Both the position numbers and the translations under genes were made by a program. This document shows, piece after piece, positions 33,511-43,801 of a DNA stretch of 64,000 nucleotides (the first letter of the stretch is position 1; the number at the start of each line of letters is the position of its first letter). The stretch is from assembly GCA_964474455.1 (NCBI GenBank), contig CAYYSU010000003.1, forward strand, positions 23,990 to 87,989, in the 5' to 3' direction. The notes below the pieces were generated by a model. The model saw only the letters and a list, made by a program, of their open reading frames with translations. It ran no database searches and was not told the origin of the DNA. The DNA comes from BM520 sp964474455 (GTDB lineage Bacteria; Bacteroidota; Bacteroidia; Bacteroidales; BM520).

Positions 33511-34728
33511 ATGAAAATCCTACATACATCAGACTGGCATCTTGGAAAAAGGCTAAATAATATTTCACGGTTGGAAGAGCAAACAGCTGTTATGGATGAG
33601 ATTTGTACCATTGCCAATGACCATGAAGTAGATGCCGTTGTCATTGCGGGTGATATTTTCGACACTTACAACCCTCCCACCGAGGCGATGGAGCTGTTTT
33701 ACCGAACAGTCAAGCGTCTCGCCGGAGATGGTACGAGAGCTGTTATTGCCATGGCCGGCAACCACGACTCACCCGACAGGATTACGGCTCCCGATGTGCT
33801 TGCCCGTGAGTGCGGAATAATCCTGGCAGGTTATCCCAAAACGGTGATAACAACCTTCAAGCTGGAAACAGGACTCGAGGTAATAAATTCCGATGGAGGT
33901 TATTGCGAAATCAAAATCCCCGGATGTGATAAAACACTACGGGCTATTCTAACGCCTTATGCCAACGAATACCGTATGAAAACAATGCTGGAGTCTGATA
34001 ATGAAGATAATGAATTTCGTGATATACTGAAAGAACACTGGGCTTCACTAGCAGAAAAATATTGTGACCAAAACGGTGTGAATATTCTGGTGACGCATCT
34101 TTTTATGATACCCAAAGGCAGCGAGATGCCGGAAGAGCCGGATGACGAAAAACCTATTCTTCATGCCGGCGGTGTTCAGGCGGTGTTCTCTGAAGCAGTG
34201 CCAAAGCAGATACATTATACAGCGCTGGGACACCTGCACCGTCCTCAAAATATGAGTTTGCACGAAACTGTCATACGCTACTCAGGAAGTCCGGTGGCAT
34301 ACAGCTTTAGCGAAGCAGAGCAGAAAAAATCGGTTACCATAGTATCCTTTGAAAATAATCTCGCAGAGTCACAAACTGTTGCACTTAAAGGCGGAAAAGA
34401 GCTCCTCAGGCTTAAGTTCAATTCGGTGGAAGAGGCTTTGACACAGCTGCCTGAACACGAAGGAAAACTAATAGAACTAACCATATCATCGGATAACTAC
34501 CTTACAGCGGTGGAGCGACGTAGCCTGGAGGAAGCCAATAGCGGTATCGTATCCATCATTCCTGATATACAACTCACCGACGAAGACCTCATCACTAAAA
34601 AGGCCTCTATTGATGTATCAAAAAATATTAATGACCTCTTCGCTTCATTTTTTGAATCCAGAACAGGTCAGACGCCCAATGAGGAGCTAACAGAACTGTT
34701 TAAAGAAATTACATCTGTAAAATTATGA
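33511..34728 (+). CDS. sbcD: Nuclease SbcCD subunit D
   Basis: A 405-residue Mre11-type nuclease subunit. Metallophosphoesterase motifs are in order: HTSDWHLGK (DxH), AGDIFD (GDxxD), AGNHDSPDR (GNHD), VTHLF and YTALGHLHRPQ (GHxH). With SbcC it opens hairpins and processes blocked DNA double-strand ends. Its stop overlaps the sbcC start by four bases (ATGA). Confidence 0.96.
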   Translation: MKILHTSDWHLGKRLNNISRLEEQTAVMDEICTIANDHEVDAVVIAGDIFDTYNPPTEAMELFYRTVKRLAGDGTRAVIAMAGNHDSPDRITAPDVLARECGIILAGYPKTVITTFKLETGLEVINSDGGYCEIKIPGCDKTLRAILTPYANEYRMKTMLESDNEDNEFRDILKEHWASLAEKYCDQNGVNILVTHLFMIPKGSEMPEEPDDEKPILHAGGVQAVFSEAVPKQIHYTALGHLHRPQNMSLHETVIRYSGSPVAYSFSEAEQKKSVTIVSFENNLAESQTVALKGGKELLRLKFNSVEEALTQLPEHEGKLIELTISSDNYLTAVERRSLEEANSGIVSIIPDIQLTDEDLITKKASIDVSKNINDLFASFFESRTGQTPNEELTELFKEITSVKL

Positions 34729-37700
34729 TACCGGAAAAACTCATTATTCAAGGTCTTTACTCCTATCAGGAGAAACAGGTTATTGATTTTAAGACATTGA
34801 CAGATGCAAAGCTGTTTGGAATCTTTGGGCATGTGGGCAGTGGCAAGTCCACTATCCTGGAGGCGATGATTTTTTCCCTTTACGGAAAGACAGATCGTAT
34901 CGGCGTAAATCAATATCGCAATTACAATATGATGAACCTCCGCTGCGACCAACTTTTAATAGAATTTTTATTCAGCATCAAAGGAAAACCTTTCCGCACC
35001 AAAGTGAAGTCGCGCAGGAACAGCAAAAATTTTGAGGATGTAAGAAAATATAACAGAACAGCATATACTTTTGAAAACGATGAATGGCTGCCCATTGAAC
35101 AGCACGAATTGGAAGATGCCCTAGGACTGGATTACGATAATTTTAAGCGCGCTGTGATAATTCCCCAGGGGAAATTTCAGGAGTTCATCACTCTCTCGGT
35201 GTCCGAACGCACCAAGATGATTCAGGAGCTTTTTGATCTGGAGCAATTCGAGTTGTCGCAGCACACATCAAAACTATTAAACGAATGTCAGGCCGATATT
35301 CAAAAAATAAACGGGAAGCTTGAGGAGTTGATTATTCCTGTAGAAGAGGAATATAAAACCCTGAAAAATGATTTAAAAACCATCTCCTCAGAACTTAAAG
35401 TATTAAATCAGGTAATAAAAGATAAAAGTCTTATTATTAACGGATTCGATAACCTAAAAAACTGGAATGAACAGAGGGAAACTTTAATCATAAAACAAAA
35501 AGTTCTTAAGGAGCTTTCCGCAGAGATAAATAAGAAAATAGTGTTCCTTGAGCACTATAAATACTGCTCATCACATTTCGATAAACTTATTTCTGAGGAA
35601 GAAAGAGTTAAGAATGAAATAGCAGTTCTTGAACTAAAGATAACTGAAAACAGGGAAAAACAGACACGGCAACAAGAGGAAAAAGCCACCTTCCAAAAGC
35701 ACTTCTCTACATTGAAGGAGTGCTATGACCGTAAAGACATTTTGAGACGAAAGGAAGATGCGGCAACGGCCTTGATGGTAATTAGAAAGAATAAAAAAGT
35801 GATCAGTGAAGAGAGTGATAAGATCTCCACTGCAAATAAATTCATTGCCAATCTAACAAATAACATTCAAGTTTCAGATAATCAAATCACTAAACTAAAG
35901 AGAGAGGTTACTGATTTAAAAAAAACGCTTCAGGATAACAAGATGCTTAACCGTGCCGACGTGTGGCATAACGAAATGAAAAATCTTAGGGCCGGAATAA
36001 CTCCTTATCATAATCAGGTTGAGAAAAATAGAGAAGAGATACAGGATCTCTCACATAAGATTAAAGAGACTGCCGATAGCATAAAACCCGGCATTGATAT
36101 CAAACTCATTGAACCACAAATTGATGAGATGCTTAATAAGCTACAGTTAGAGATTGATCGTGATCAAGATAACAAGCAAATTCTTATTACAAACAGCAAA
36201 ATCCGTGAGATGTCTGTCAGCCTGAAAGACGGAGAGCCTTGCCCGTTATGTGGAGCCCTTGAACATCCCGGATTGCCGGAAAAAAAGAAGACAGACACCC
36301 TTCTTGATGATCTCAATAACAAGATCAATAAAAATCAAATACAGCAAGATAAAATCAGAACGACGTTCATGGAATTAAACTCGATGCTGAGAATCCGCGA
36401 GTCATTGATACGGCAAAACGCCGAATCCGAAAGGCAGATTGCCACTATAAATAAGGATATTAATGCCCATAAGGAAAGTTTTTGCTTCCCGGGGTATGAA
36501 ACAGCAGACGCTCTTTCAAAAGCTAAAGCGGATTTCAATGATAAAACAGAGAAGATTGACAAACTCAATGAGCAAAGCGACATACTGGCTAAGGATAAAG
36601 AGGCCGAAAGTTCGCGGCTTGAGAGAGCGAAACAAAAACTGCGTGACATAGAGAAAAAGATCAGTGATTTAACAACGCAGACCGAAGTACATTACAACCT
36701 TCATAAAAGTTACCTCCCTGAAAATCATAAAGTTGCAAGTGACGAAATGCTCAAAAAACATATTTATGATCTGAATCAACTGACCGATGGAATTGAGCAA
36801 AAATATGAAGAGAGCAAGCAGTATCTGGATAAAATAGACTCGGGAATAAGTACCCTCAACGGTATAATAACCAGTGACAATCATCGCCTGGACAATTATA
36901 AAGCTGAAATAGATAAGACAAAGAGAGTTTTGGATAAAAAAATTGCAGGATCGAGCTTTGTCTCTGTAATTCAGGTACGTGAGATACTGTCACGCCGGAA
37001 AGATGTTGAAAAGTTTCAATCCGAGGTTGAGAAATACAATGAAAGAGTAGTTGTAAATTCCACGGAGCTGAAGGGCTGTGAGGAGAAAATCGCAGGTCGG
37101 AAATATAATCGTGAGGAGCATGAAGTAATGCAGCACGAGCATGAGGCGATGCTTCAGAAAAGAGATTCTCAAAACCGGATGTATGGTGAGAAAGAGACGA
37201 TGCTTCAGATATTCGACAGGAATATTATTCAGTCAGGAACCCTGGGCAAAGAGTTAAAAACACAGCAGAAACGCAAAGAGAACCTGGAGCTCATGAAGAG
37301 TTTATTCCGTGGAAGCGGATTTGTAAATTATATCAGCACGGTATATCTAACTCAATTGGTGAACCATGCCAATATTCGTTTTAGACATATGACACGTCAG
37401 CATCTCAAACTGGAATTATCTGACAATAATGAGTTTCTGGTGAGAGATTTTCTGAACGGCGGTAATCTGAGAAGCGTAAAAACACTTTCCGGCGGCCAAA
37501 CGTTCCAGTGCGCTCTGTCGCTGGCATTGGCGCTCTCCGACAGCGTGCAACAGCGCAACAAGGCCGAACACAACTTCTTCTTCCTGGATGAAGGCTTTGG
37601 AGCACTTGACAAGGAGGCGCTGGAGGTGGTATTTAAAACGCTAAAAAACCTGCAAAAAGAGAACCGGATCGTGGGGATAATATCACACGTTGACGAGATG

Positions 37701-37778
37701 CAGCAGGAGGTAGAGATAAACCTAAAGGTCATCAATGACCCGGAGCGTGGTTCACTGATAATCAATAGCTGGGAGTAA
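34725..37778 (+). CDS. sbcC: Nuclease SbcCD subunit C
   Basis: A 1017-residue Rad50-type SMC-like ATPase. Walker A is GHVGSGKST (residues 35-43). Long coiled coils span about 170-500 and 515-860, broken by the zinc-hook CPLCG (Cys506, Cys509) that dimerises two molecules. The ABC signature LSGGQTFQCALSLALALSD and Walker B FFFLDEGFGALD close the ATPase head. ATP binding by SbcC controls access of DNA to SbcD. Complete, no disruption. Confidence 0.96.
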   Translation: MIPEKLIIQGLYSYQEKQVIDFKTLTDAKLFGIFGHVGSGKSTILEAMIFSLYGKTDRIGVNQYRNYNMMNLRCDQLLIEFLFSIKGKPFRTKVKSRRNSKNFEDVRKYNRTAYTFENDEWLPIEQHELEDALGLDYDNFKRAVIIPQGKFQEFITLSVSERTKMIQELFDLEQFELSQHTSKLLNECQADIQKINGKLEELIIPVEEEYKTLKNDLKTISSELKVLNQVIKDKSLIINGFDNLKNWNEQRETLIIKQKVLKELSAEINKKIVFLEHYKYCSSHFDKLISEEERVKNEIAVLELKITENREKQTRQQEEKATFQKHFSTLKECYDRKDILRRKEDAATALMVIRKNKKVISEESDKISTANKFIANLTNNIQVSDNQITKLKREVTDLKKTLQDNKMLNRADVWHNEMKNLRAGITPYHNQVEKNREEIQDLSHKIKETADSIKPGIDIKLIEPQIDEMLNKLQLEIDRDQDNKQILITNSKIREMSVSLKDGEPCPLCGALEHPGLPEKKKTDTLLDDLNNKINKNQIQQDKIRTTFMELNSMLRIRESLIRQNAESERQIATINKDINAHKESFCFPGYETADALSKAKADFNDKTEKIDKLNEQSDILAKDKEAESSRLERAKQKLRDIEKKISDLTTQTEVHYNLHKSYLPENHKVASDEMLKKHIYDLNQLTDGIEQKYEESKQYLDKIDSGISTLNGIITSDNHRLDNYKAEIDKTKRVLDKKIAGSSFVSVIQVREILSRRKDVEKFQSEVEKYNERVVVNSTELKGCEEKIAGRKYNREEHEVMQHEHEAMLQKRDSQNRMYGEKETMLQIFDRNIIQSGTLGKELKTQQKRKENLELMKSLFRGSGFVNYISTVYLTQLVNHANIRFRHMTRQHLKLELSDNNEFLVRDFLNGGNLRSVKTLSGGQTFQCALSLALALSDSVQQRNKAEHNFFFLDEGFGALDKEALEVVFKTLKNLQKENRIVGIISHVDEMQQEVEINLKVINDPERGSLIINSWE

Positions 37779-37815
37779 TACAGTGTTATTGGTTGATAAC
37801 TCCTGAAAGAGGCTG

Positions 37816-37846
37816 TTGGAAGTTTTGCAGTTCAACAGTACCTTTG
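37816..37846 (+). promoter_or_regulatory. Promoter of the BatA/VWA gene
   Basis: TTG at 37816-37818, a 20-base spacer and TACCTTTG at 37839-37846, 18 bases ahead of ATG 37865. Confidence 0.7.
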
Positions 37847-37864
37847 CACGAAAATGTCTGCTAT

Positions 37865-39928
37865 ATGAGTTTTACACATCCGGCATATCTTTGGGGATTA
37901 ATGGCGTTGGCCATACCCATTATAATACATCTTTTTAACTTTAAGAGGTTTAAGAAGGTCTGGTTTACCAATGTAAAACTGATACGCCAACTTAGTGAAG
38001 AGACCCGCAGGCAGTCGAAGCTAAGGCATCTTATAATATTGCTGCTCAGATTATTGGCAATTGCCGCCTTGGTAATGATTTTCGCCGGCCCATTTATTCC
38101 AAATAAAGATATGGGAGCCTCCGGCGGTGAGAAAAAACTGGTCTCCATATATCTTGATAACTCATTCAGTATGGAGATGAGGGATTCGGAAAACGTACTG
38201 TTGGAAACAGCCAAGAATATGATTCCCGACATCACAGGATCCTTTACCGGAGAAGATGTTTTCAGGTTTATTACCAACGACATGAAATCGGAGCACAACC
38301 ACCTTATGTCGGCTGAGGAGGTTGTGGAACATGCCTCAAAGACGCAACTATCACCCACATCTGTGGCGTTGTCAGTTGTTCTTGACCGGTTTCGTGAGGT
38401 GCCGCAGGATGCAGCATATCTGCATCAGGAGATCTTTGTTCTCAGCGACATGCAGCGTTCTACCATGGATCTAAAATCCCTCGAAAAAGACTCCACCACC
38501 AAGGTACGCATCATAACACTGGAGGCGGAGAATCATAATAACATTTATACCGACAGCTGCTGGTTTGAAAATCCTGTTCACCTTGTGGGTAAGACGCTAA
38601 AAATGAATGTCAGAATAGTTAACAACTCTGATAAAACCATTGAGAAAGCACCGGTGCGACTGCTCATAGATAAAAAGCAAAAAGCTCTTACCACCATTAA
38701 CCTTCCGGCAAGCGGCAGCGCCACTACGCAGTTCGTGTATATAGAAAACACTCCCGGAACCAAAAAAGCTGAAGTAGTAATTACAGACTTCCCCGTGACC
38801 TACGACGACAGCTATTTCTTTACCTATGATGTCATACAAAATGTGTCTGTTCTTCTTGTAAATGGCACCCAGGAGAACAGGTATCTCAAAACACTTTTTA
38901 GCAGCGACAGCACATTTCATTTGACCAACATCTCTGCAGGTCAGCTCTCTCCCACCCTTGTCGCCGCGAATGACCTTATCATTTTTAACGAATCCGGCGA
39001 TCCGGGAAGCGGCATGGCATCCGAGCTTTTCAAGCACTGTTCAACAGGAAAGGGAGTTGTTATCATCCCAGGGCAGGATCAGGATCAACCAAGCCTTGCC
39101 CAGGTATTCCAGCTTAATTCGCTGTCATCACCCGACACTGGGAGGATCCGCGTGAGTGAGATACAAACCAGATCGTCATTTTTTGATAATGTTTTTAATA
39201 TTGATGAATTAGATAATAAAATTTTGCCGGCAAAAACGGATTTCCCTATTATAAAAAGGTATTATCGCCAAAACGCAAGTGCCCAAAGCGACGAGTCGCT
39301 GATGTCCATGGCCAATGGAGAGTCCTTTCTCATGCGAAAGAAAATTGGAGGAGGATGGGTCTATCGTTTTAATTGTGAGATGGATGAAAAGCGTGGCAAT
39401 TTTGTTCACCATGCCCTCTTTGTACCCGTTTTCTATCGTATGGCATATCTTAGCCTGCCGCAGGCAAAGCATGCTGTCACCATAGGAACGGATACACATA
39501 TAAGTGTAACAACCAATAATATAGATCCTGAAGGCTCGGAGATATCATCGGAAAATGGTGATTTTATGTTCATCCCGGGAATCGAAAGAAGAGGCAGCTC
39601 CACACTATTTCAATTTTACGGAAATATTACAGAGGCAGGATTTTATACTATCTCGCAGAAAAAAACCGTTGTTGAGAACAATATTCATGAATTTGCTGCC
39701 AATTACAATCGCAAAGAGAGTGATTTAAGCTATTACACTACCGATGAAGCAGAAGCGATTCTTGATGAGCTGAATATGGAGAATATCACCATCCTGCAAA
39801 CTCCTCCTGACAAGCTGCATGACGCCCTGAAAACGCTTAATCACGGGCGGCAGTTATGGCGATATTTTGTATATTTATGCCTTCTGTTTTTACTGGCAGA
39901 AGTGATTTTATTACGTATTTGGAAATAA
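37865..39928 (+). CDS. BatA/VWA-domain membrane protein
   Basis: A 687-residue inner-membrane protein. The start is moved to ATG 37865 (MSFTHPAYLWGLMALAIPII), because the promoter lies inside the longer reading from 37793. The N-terminus is the BatA double-membrane domain: TM1 at about 8-25, a basic loop (FKRFKKVWFTNVKLIRQL) and TM2 at about 55-75. A VWA-like domain follows, with the DNSFS form of the DxSxS metal site. The large middle and C-terminal parts are extracytoplasmic and beta-rich, and a last membrane helix lies at about 666-686. Related proteins are linked to aerotolerance in Bacteroides; this one stands alone and not in a bat operon. Confidence 0.82.
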   Translation: MSFTHPAYLWGLMALAIPIIIHLFNFKRFKKVWFTNVKLIRQLSEETRRQSKLRHLIILLLRLLAIAALVMIFAGPFIPNKDMGASGGEKKLVSIYLDNSFSMEMRDSENVLLETAKNMIPDITGSFTGEDVFRFITNDMKSEHNHLMSAEEVVEHASKTQLSPTSVALSVVLDRFREVPQDAAYLHQEIFVLSDMQRSTMDLKSLEKDSTTKVRIITLEAENHNNIYTDSCWFENPVHLVGKTLKMNVRIVNNSDKTIEKAPVRLLIDKKQKALTTINLPASGSATTQFVYIENTPGTKKAEVVITDFPVTYDDSYFFTYDVIQNVSVLLVNGTQENRYLKTLFSSDSTFHLTNISAGQLSPTLVAANDLIIFNESGDPGSGMASELFKHCSTGKGVVIIPGQDQDQPSLAQVFQLNSLSSPDTGRIRVSEIQTRSSFFDNVFNIDELDNKILPAKTDFPIIKRYYRQNASAQSDESLMSMANGESFLMRKKIGGGWVYRFNCEMDEKRGNFVHHALFVPVFYRMAYLSLPQAKHAVTIGTDTHISVTTNNIDPEGSEISSENGDFMFIPGIERRGSSTLFQFYGNITEAGFYTISQKKTVVENNIHEFAANYNRKESDLSYYTTDEAEAILDELNMENITILQTPPDKLHDALKTLNHGRQLWRYFVYLCLLFLLAEVILLRIWK

Positions 39929-39957
39929 AAATAAGCATTGGAAAAGTCAAAATATAG

Positions 39958-42777
39958 ATGAAAGACAACGAAGAAGTACGGGAAGACCAATATAACGAAG
40001 ATCCACAAGAGAATAATATTCACGATAGTTATCAGGATGAGTCACAGGAAGGCAAAACCATCCAGCTTGACGGGATGTACAAGAACTGGTTTCTGGATTA
40101 TGCCTCGTATGTTATTCTGGAAAGAGCTGTACCGGGTATTGATGACGGTGTAAAACCTGTGCAACGCCGCATCATGCACTCAATGCAGGAGCTTGATGAC
40201 GGCAGGTACAACAAGGTGGCCAACCTAGTAGGTAACACCATGAAATATCACCCCCATGGTGACGCATCCATTGGTGATGCCATGGTGCAACTGGGGCAGA
40301 AGGATATCATCATTGACACACAGGGTAACTGGGGCAATATCCTTACCGGCGATGGTGCTGCCGCTCCACGATATATCGAAGCCCGACTATCAAAATTCGC
40401 CAAAGAGGTGGCCTTTAACCCAAAAACTACCAAATGGAAGCTTTCATATGATGGACGCAACAAAGAACCCATCGCTCTGCCGATAAAATTTCCGCTGTTA
40501 TTGGCACAAGGCGTAGAAGGTATCGCCGTAGGTCTGGCATCAAAAATCCTTCCCCACAACTTCATAGAGCTCATCGAAGCATCCATTAACATACTTAAAA
40601 ACAAACCTTTTGAGCTCCTCCCCGACTTCCCCACAGGAGGATTTGCTGATTTCTCCAAATACAACGACGGGCTGCGGGGCGGAAAGGTGCGCGTGAGAGC
40701 CAAAATTAAAAAACTTGATAAAAAGACTCTAGTAATAGAGGAGATACCTTTTGGCACAAATACATCATCGCTGATCGAATCCATTATCGCGGCTAACGAA
40801 AAAGGTAAAATTAAGATAAAAAAAATAGATGATAACACAGCTGCCGAAGTGGAGATATTAATACATCTGGCTGCGAATGTTTCACCCGATAAAACCATAG
40901 ATGCCTTATATGCCTTTACAAATTGTGAGTTGTCAATTTCACCCAATGCATGTGTTATCAGGGATGACAAACCCTGTTTTATTGGAGTCAGCGAGATCTT
41001 AAACCATAATACTGAGCAGACTGTAAAGCTGTTAAAAATGGAGCTGGAGATCCGCAGAGACGAACTGCTGGAGCAAATACTTTTTAGCTCTTTGGTAAAA
41101 ATATTTATTGAAAATAAAATATATCGTAAAATAGAAAAATGTACCACATGGGAGTCGGTAATAGAAGCAATTGATCAGGGTCTGGATCCATTTAAACCTT
41201 CTTTCTATCGGGAAATAACCCGTGACGATATTGTTAAGCTTACCGAGATTAAGATTAAGCGTATCTCAAAATATGATGCACTGAAGGCTGATGAGGTAAT
41301 GAAGGGATATGAAGATGAACTGGATAAAGTAAAACACCACCTTGAGAACCTGATAGATTATGCAATAGCATGGTATGAGCACATTCTTGAAAAATATGGT
41401 AAGGACCGTGAACGCAAAACAGAGATCCGAAACTTCGATAACATCGATGCCACTCGCGTGGTAGCATCAAATGCCAAGTTGTATGTAAACCGTGAGGAGG
41501 GATTTGCCGGAACCTCCCTGAAGAAGGACGAGTACGTATGCGAATGCTCGGATATTGACGATATTATAGTGTTTCATGCCGACGGAACTTTTAAGGTCGT
41601 AAAGGTTGCAGAAAAAGTCTATGTGGGTGATAATATCATTCATATAGATATTTTTATGAAAAATGATGACCGCACAGTATATAATATGGTCTATGCCGAC
41701 GGAAGAGGCGGAAATGTATATGTCAAACGATTCTCGGTTTTGGGTGTAACAAGAGACAAGGAGTATGACCTGACAACCGGCAAAACGGGATCCAGAGTGT
41801 TGTATTTCACGGCAAACCCAAATGGAGAGGCTGAAGTAATAAAGGTCAACCTCAGACCAAAAGCGCGTTTGAAAATTCAAAGTTTCGAGTTTGACTTTAG
41901 CTCTCTGGCAATTAAAGGACGAGGGTCAAAGGGAAATATACTTACTAAACATGCCGTAAGAAAAATCAATATTAAAGAAGAAGGTATCTCTACTCTTGGC
42001 GCCATTGACATCTGGTATGACGATTCAGTAAACAGAATTAATCTTGACGAACGCGGAAGATATATTGGGGCTTTCAGCTCTGATGAAAAAATAGTTGCAA
42101 TACTTGACGATGGAACATGCAAGATTCATGGTTACGATATTAGTACCCACTTTGCCGACAACCTGAAACATGTTTTCAAACACGATCCGGAGAGTGTTTT
42201 TACCATTATATATTATAATGGCGAAAAAGAGTCATATTACATTAAGAGGTTCAACATTGATATTTCTGATAACGACACCAAACTAATCGGTGATCATATG
42301 GATTCACGCATGGTGACATTCATTAAAGAACAACATCCGCGAATAGCCCTTATTCATAAAGAGTTAGAAGACTCACGAGCTGCACATTATGATGAGATGG
42401 TGCTGGCAACAGAATTCATCGATGTAAAGGGAATAAAAGCCAAAGGCAAACGTTTGACAACGCACGAACTGGACGATATTATACTGCTTGCTTCCTGGAA
42501 AAAAGATCTTAGCGAACCTGACGTTGAGGAAGAGGATACATCTGAGAAGGTTGACAAAACAGCTGAAGATGAGGAAGGTAAAGAGTCTGTTGGAACAAAG
42601 AAAAAAGAAAAAACTCCAGTGGAAGCTGAGCAAAAGAAAAAAAATATAAAGGGAAATATACCTGAAAAAACTGAGGATCAGGAGATAGAATTAACAATCA
42701 CAAACAGTGAAGACGTAAACATCACTGATGAAGAAGATGATGGTAAAGATTCTGAAGGTCAGATGTTGTTGTTTTAA
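39958..42777 (+). CDS. parC: DNA topoisomerase IV subunit A (ParC/GyrA family)
   Basis: A 939-residue type IIA topoisomerase subunit. The breakage-reunion domain begins near residue 40 (DYASYVILERAVPGIDDG); HPHGDASIGDAM contains quinolone-region residues and AAPRYIEARL the catalytic Tyr139. A C-terminal beta-pinwheel spans about 510-830. The GyrA-box seems degenerate, favouring ParC over GyrA, as does the length. Residues about 845-935 are a low-complexity, strongly acidic tail with lysine blocks (for example EEEDTSEKVDKTAEDEEGKE). No parE lies within the window on either side. Confidence 0.88.
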   Translation: MKDNEEVREDQYNEDPQENNIHDSYQDESQEGKTIQLDGMYKNWFLDYASYVILERAVPGIDDGVKPVQRRIMHSMQELDDGRYNKVANLVGNTMKYHPHGDASIGDAMVQLGQKDIIIDTQGNWGNILTGDGAAAPRYIEARLSKFAKEVAFNPKTTKWKLSYDGRNKEPIALPIKFPLLLAQGVEGIAVGLASKILPHNFIELIEASINILKNKPFELLPDFPTGGFADFSKYNDGLRGGKVRVRAKIKKLDKKTLVIEEIPFGTNTSSLIESIIAANEKGKIKIKKIDDNTAAEVEILIHLAANVSPDKTIDALYAFTNCELSISPNACVIRDDKPCFIGVSEILNHNTEQTVKLLKMELEIRRDELLEQILFSSLVKIFIENKIYRKIEKCTTWESVIEAIDQGLDPFKPSFYREITRDDIVKLTEIKIKRISKYDALKADEVMKGYEDELDKVKHHLENLIDYAIAWYEHILEKYGKDRERKTEIRNFDNIDATRVVASNAKLYVNREEGFAGTSLKKDEYVCECSDIDDIIVFHADGTFKVVKVAEKVYVGDNIIHIDIFMKNDDRTVYNMVYADGRGGNVYVKRFSVLGVTRDKEYDLTTGKTGSRVLYFTANPNGEAEVIKVNLRPKARLKIQSFEFDFSSLAIKGRGSKGNILTKHAVRKINIKEEGISTLGAIDIWYDDSVNRINLDERGRYIGAFSSDEKIVAILDDGTCKIHGYDISTHFADNLKHVFKHDPESVFTIIYYNGEKESYYIKRFNIDISDNDTKLIGDHMDSRMVTFIKEQHPRIALIHKELEDSRAAHYDEMVLATEFIDVKGIKAKGKRLTTHELDDIILLASWKKDLSEPDVEEEDTSEKVDKTAEDEEGKESVGTKKKEKTPVEAEQKKKNIKGNIPEKTEDQEIELTITNSEDVNITDEEDDGKDSEGQMLLF

Positions 42778-42788
42778 CTTTGATATGA

Positions 42789-42998
42789 TCAGCGAACATC
42801 TATTTGAGTCAGCATTCCGCAATCTAATTCATTAATTGCCTTCAGCACTCTTTTCCTTTTACGTTTTTTAAGCCCAAAATTCTTCAGTGATTCCTGAACG
42901 TTATTGGTGGTAAAATATGCAAGTAAGGTCATGTTTTCATCTCGTAGCTGTACGAAATCAGGCATACTCTTAGTGCCTTTAATTTTTAAGAGATACAT
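42789..42998 (-). CDS. Small conserved-looking hypothetical protein
   Basis: A 69-residue protein starting MYLLKIKGTKSMPDFVQLRD, with a basic segment (LKKRKRKR) near the end. The longer in-frame starts at 43040 or 43184 run over the region divergent from sfsA and give an implausible N-terminus. Composition and the well-behaved start look like a real gene, and I believe similar short proteins occur in Bacteroidota, but I cannot name a family. It converges on parC with 11 bases between. Confidence 0.55.
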   Translation of the reverse strand: MYLLKIKGTKSMPDFVQLRDENMTLLAYFTTNNVQESLKNFGLKKRKRKRVLKAINELDCGMLTQIDVR

Positions 42999-43082
42999 AA
43001 TAAAAGCTTTGATTAATAACTGTCGGATAAATATACTCATTTTAAACCACTTAATTACGGTTACCGAAGAAAAAACATAAAT

Positions 43083-43787
43083 ATGATTTTCAAAGATGCA
43101 CTGATACACGGCACGCTGAGGCGCCGATATAAAAGATTCTTGACGGATGTTATTCTTGATAATGGCGAAGAAGTTGTTGCACATTGCACAAACTCCGGCA
43201 GCATGAAATCATGCCTTGAGGTTGGCGCAGAGGTTTACCTCTCCCCCGTTAATGATCCCAAACGAAAAACGAAATTCACCTGGGAGATGATTAAAATCAA
43301 TGGCGCCTGGGTTGGCATAAATACCTCTAATCCCAACAAACTGGCCTTTGAGGGAGTATCAAATGGCATAATTCCGGGGTTGGAAGGATACACTACAGTA
43401 AAACGTGAAGTAAAATATGACGATAGTCGTTTTGATGTTTATGCTGAGAATGACAAAGAGAAGTGCTTTATTGAGGTAAAGAATGTCACCTATAAAGAGG
43501 GTGATTATGCACTCTTTCCGGATGCCGTCACTTCACGCGGGTTAAAACATCTCAAAACGCTACAAAAAGTAAAAGCTGAGGGTTATCGAGCTGTAATGCT
43601 CTACATCATTCAGCGAACGGATATTGACAAATACGACACAGCAAAGGAGATAGATCCTGCATATGCGCAAGAATTACTTGAAGCAGAAAAAAATGGCGTT
43701 GAAGTAATTCCTGTTATGGCAGAGGTGTCACCCACCAGCATTGAGATTACGAAAGCGATTCCATGGGTTAAAAGGTATGGGATATAA
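43083..43787 (+). CDS. sfsA: SfsA family DNA-binding nuclease
   Basis: A 234-residue protein, first named for sugar fermentation stimulation and now assigned a nuclease fold. An OB-like N-terminal domain (about 1-80, with AHCTNSGSMKSCL) is followed by a PD-(D/E)xK-type domain in which CFIEVKNVT and FPDAVTSRGLKHL carry conserved acidic and basic residues. Length and order match the family. Its biological role remains poorly defined. Confidence 0.9.
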   Translation: MIFKDALIHGTLRRRYKRFLTDVILDNGEEVVAHCTNSGSMKSCLEVGAEVYLSPVNDPKRKTKFTWEMIKINGAWVGINTSNPNKLAFEGVSNGIIPGLEGYTTVKREVKYDDSRFDVYAENDKEKCFIEVKNVTYKEGDYALFPDAVTSRGLKHLKTLQKVKAEGYRAVMLYIIQRTDIDKYDTAKEIDPAYAQELLEAEKNGVEVIPVMAEVSPTSIEITKAIPWVKRYGI

Positions 43788-43801
43788 GATAGATTTAATT
43801 T

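Noticed and set aside
40248..41147. 299-codon minus-strand open frame inside parC
   Set aside because: Antisense to the conserved breakage-reunion domain; Ser/Phe/Ile-rich shadow with no start context.
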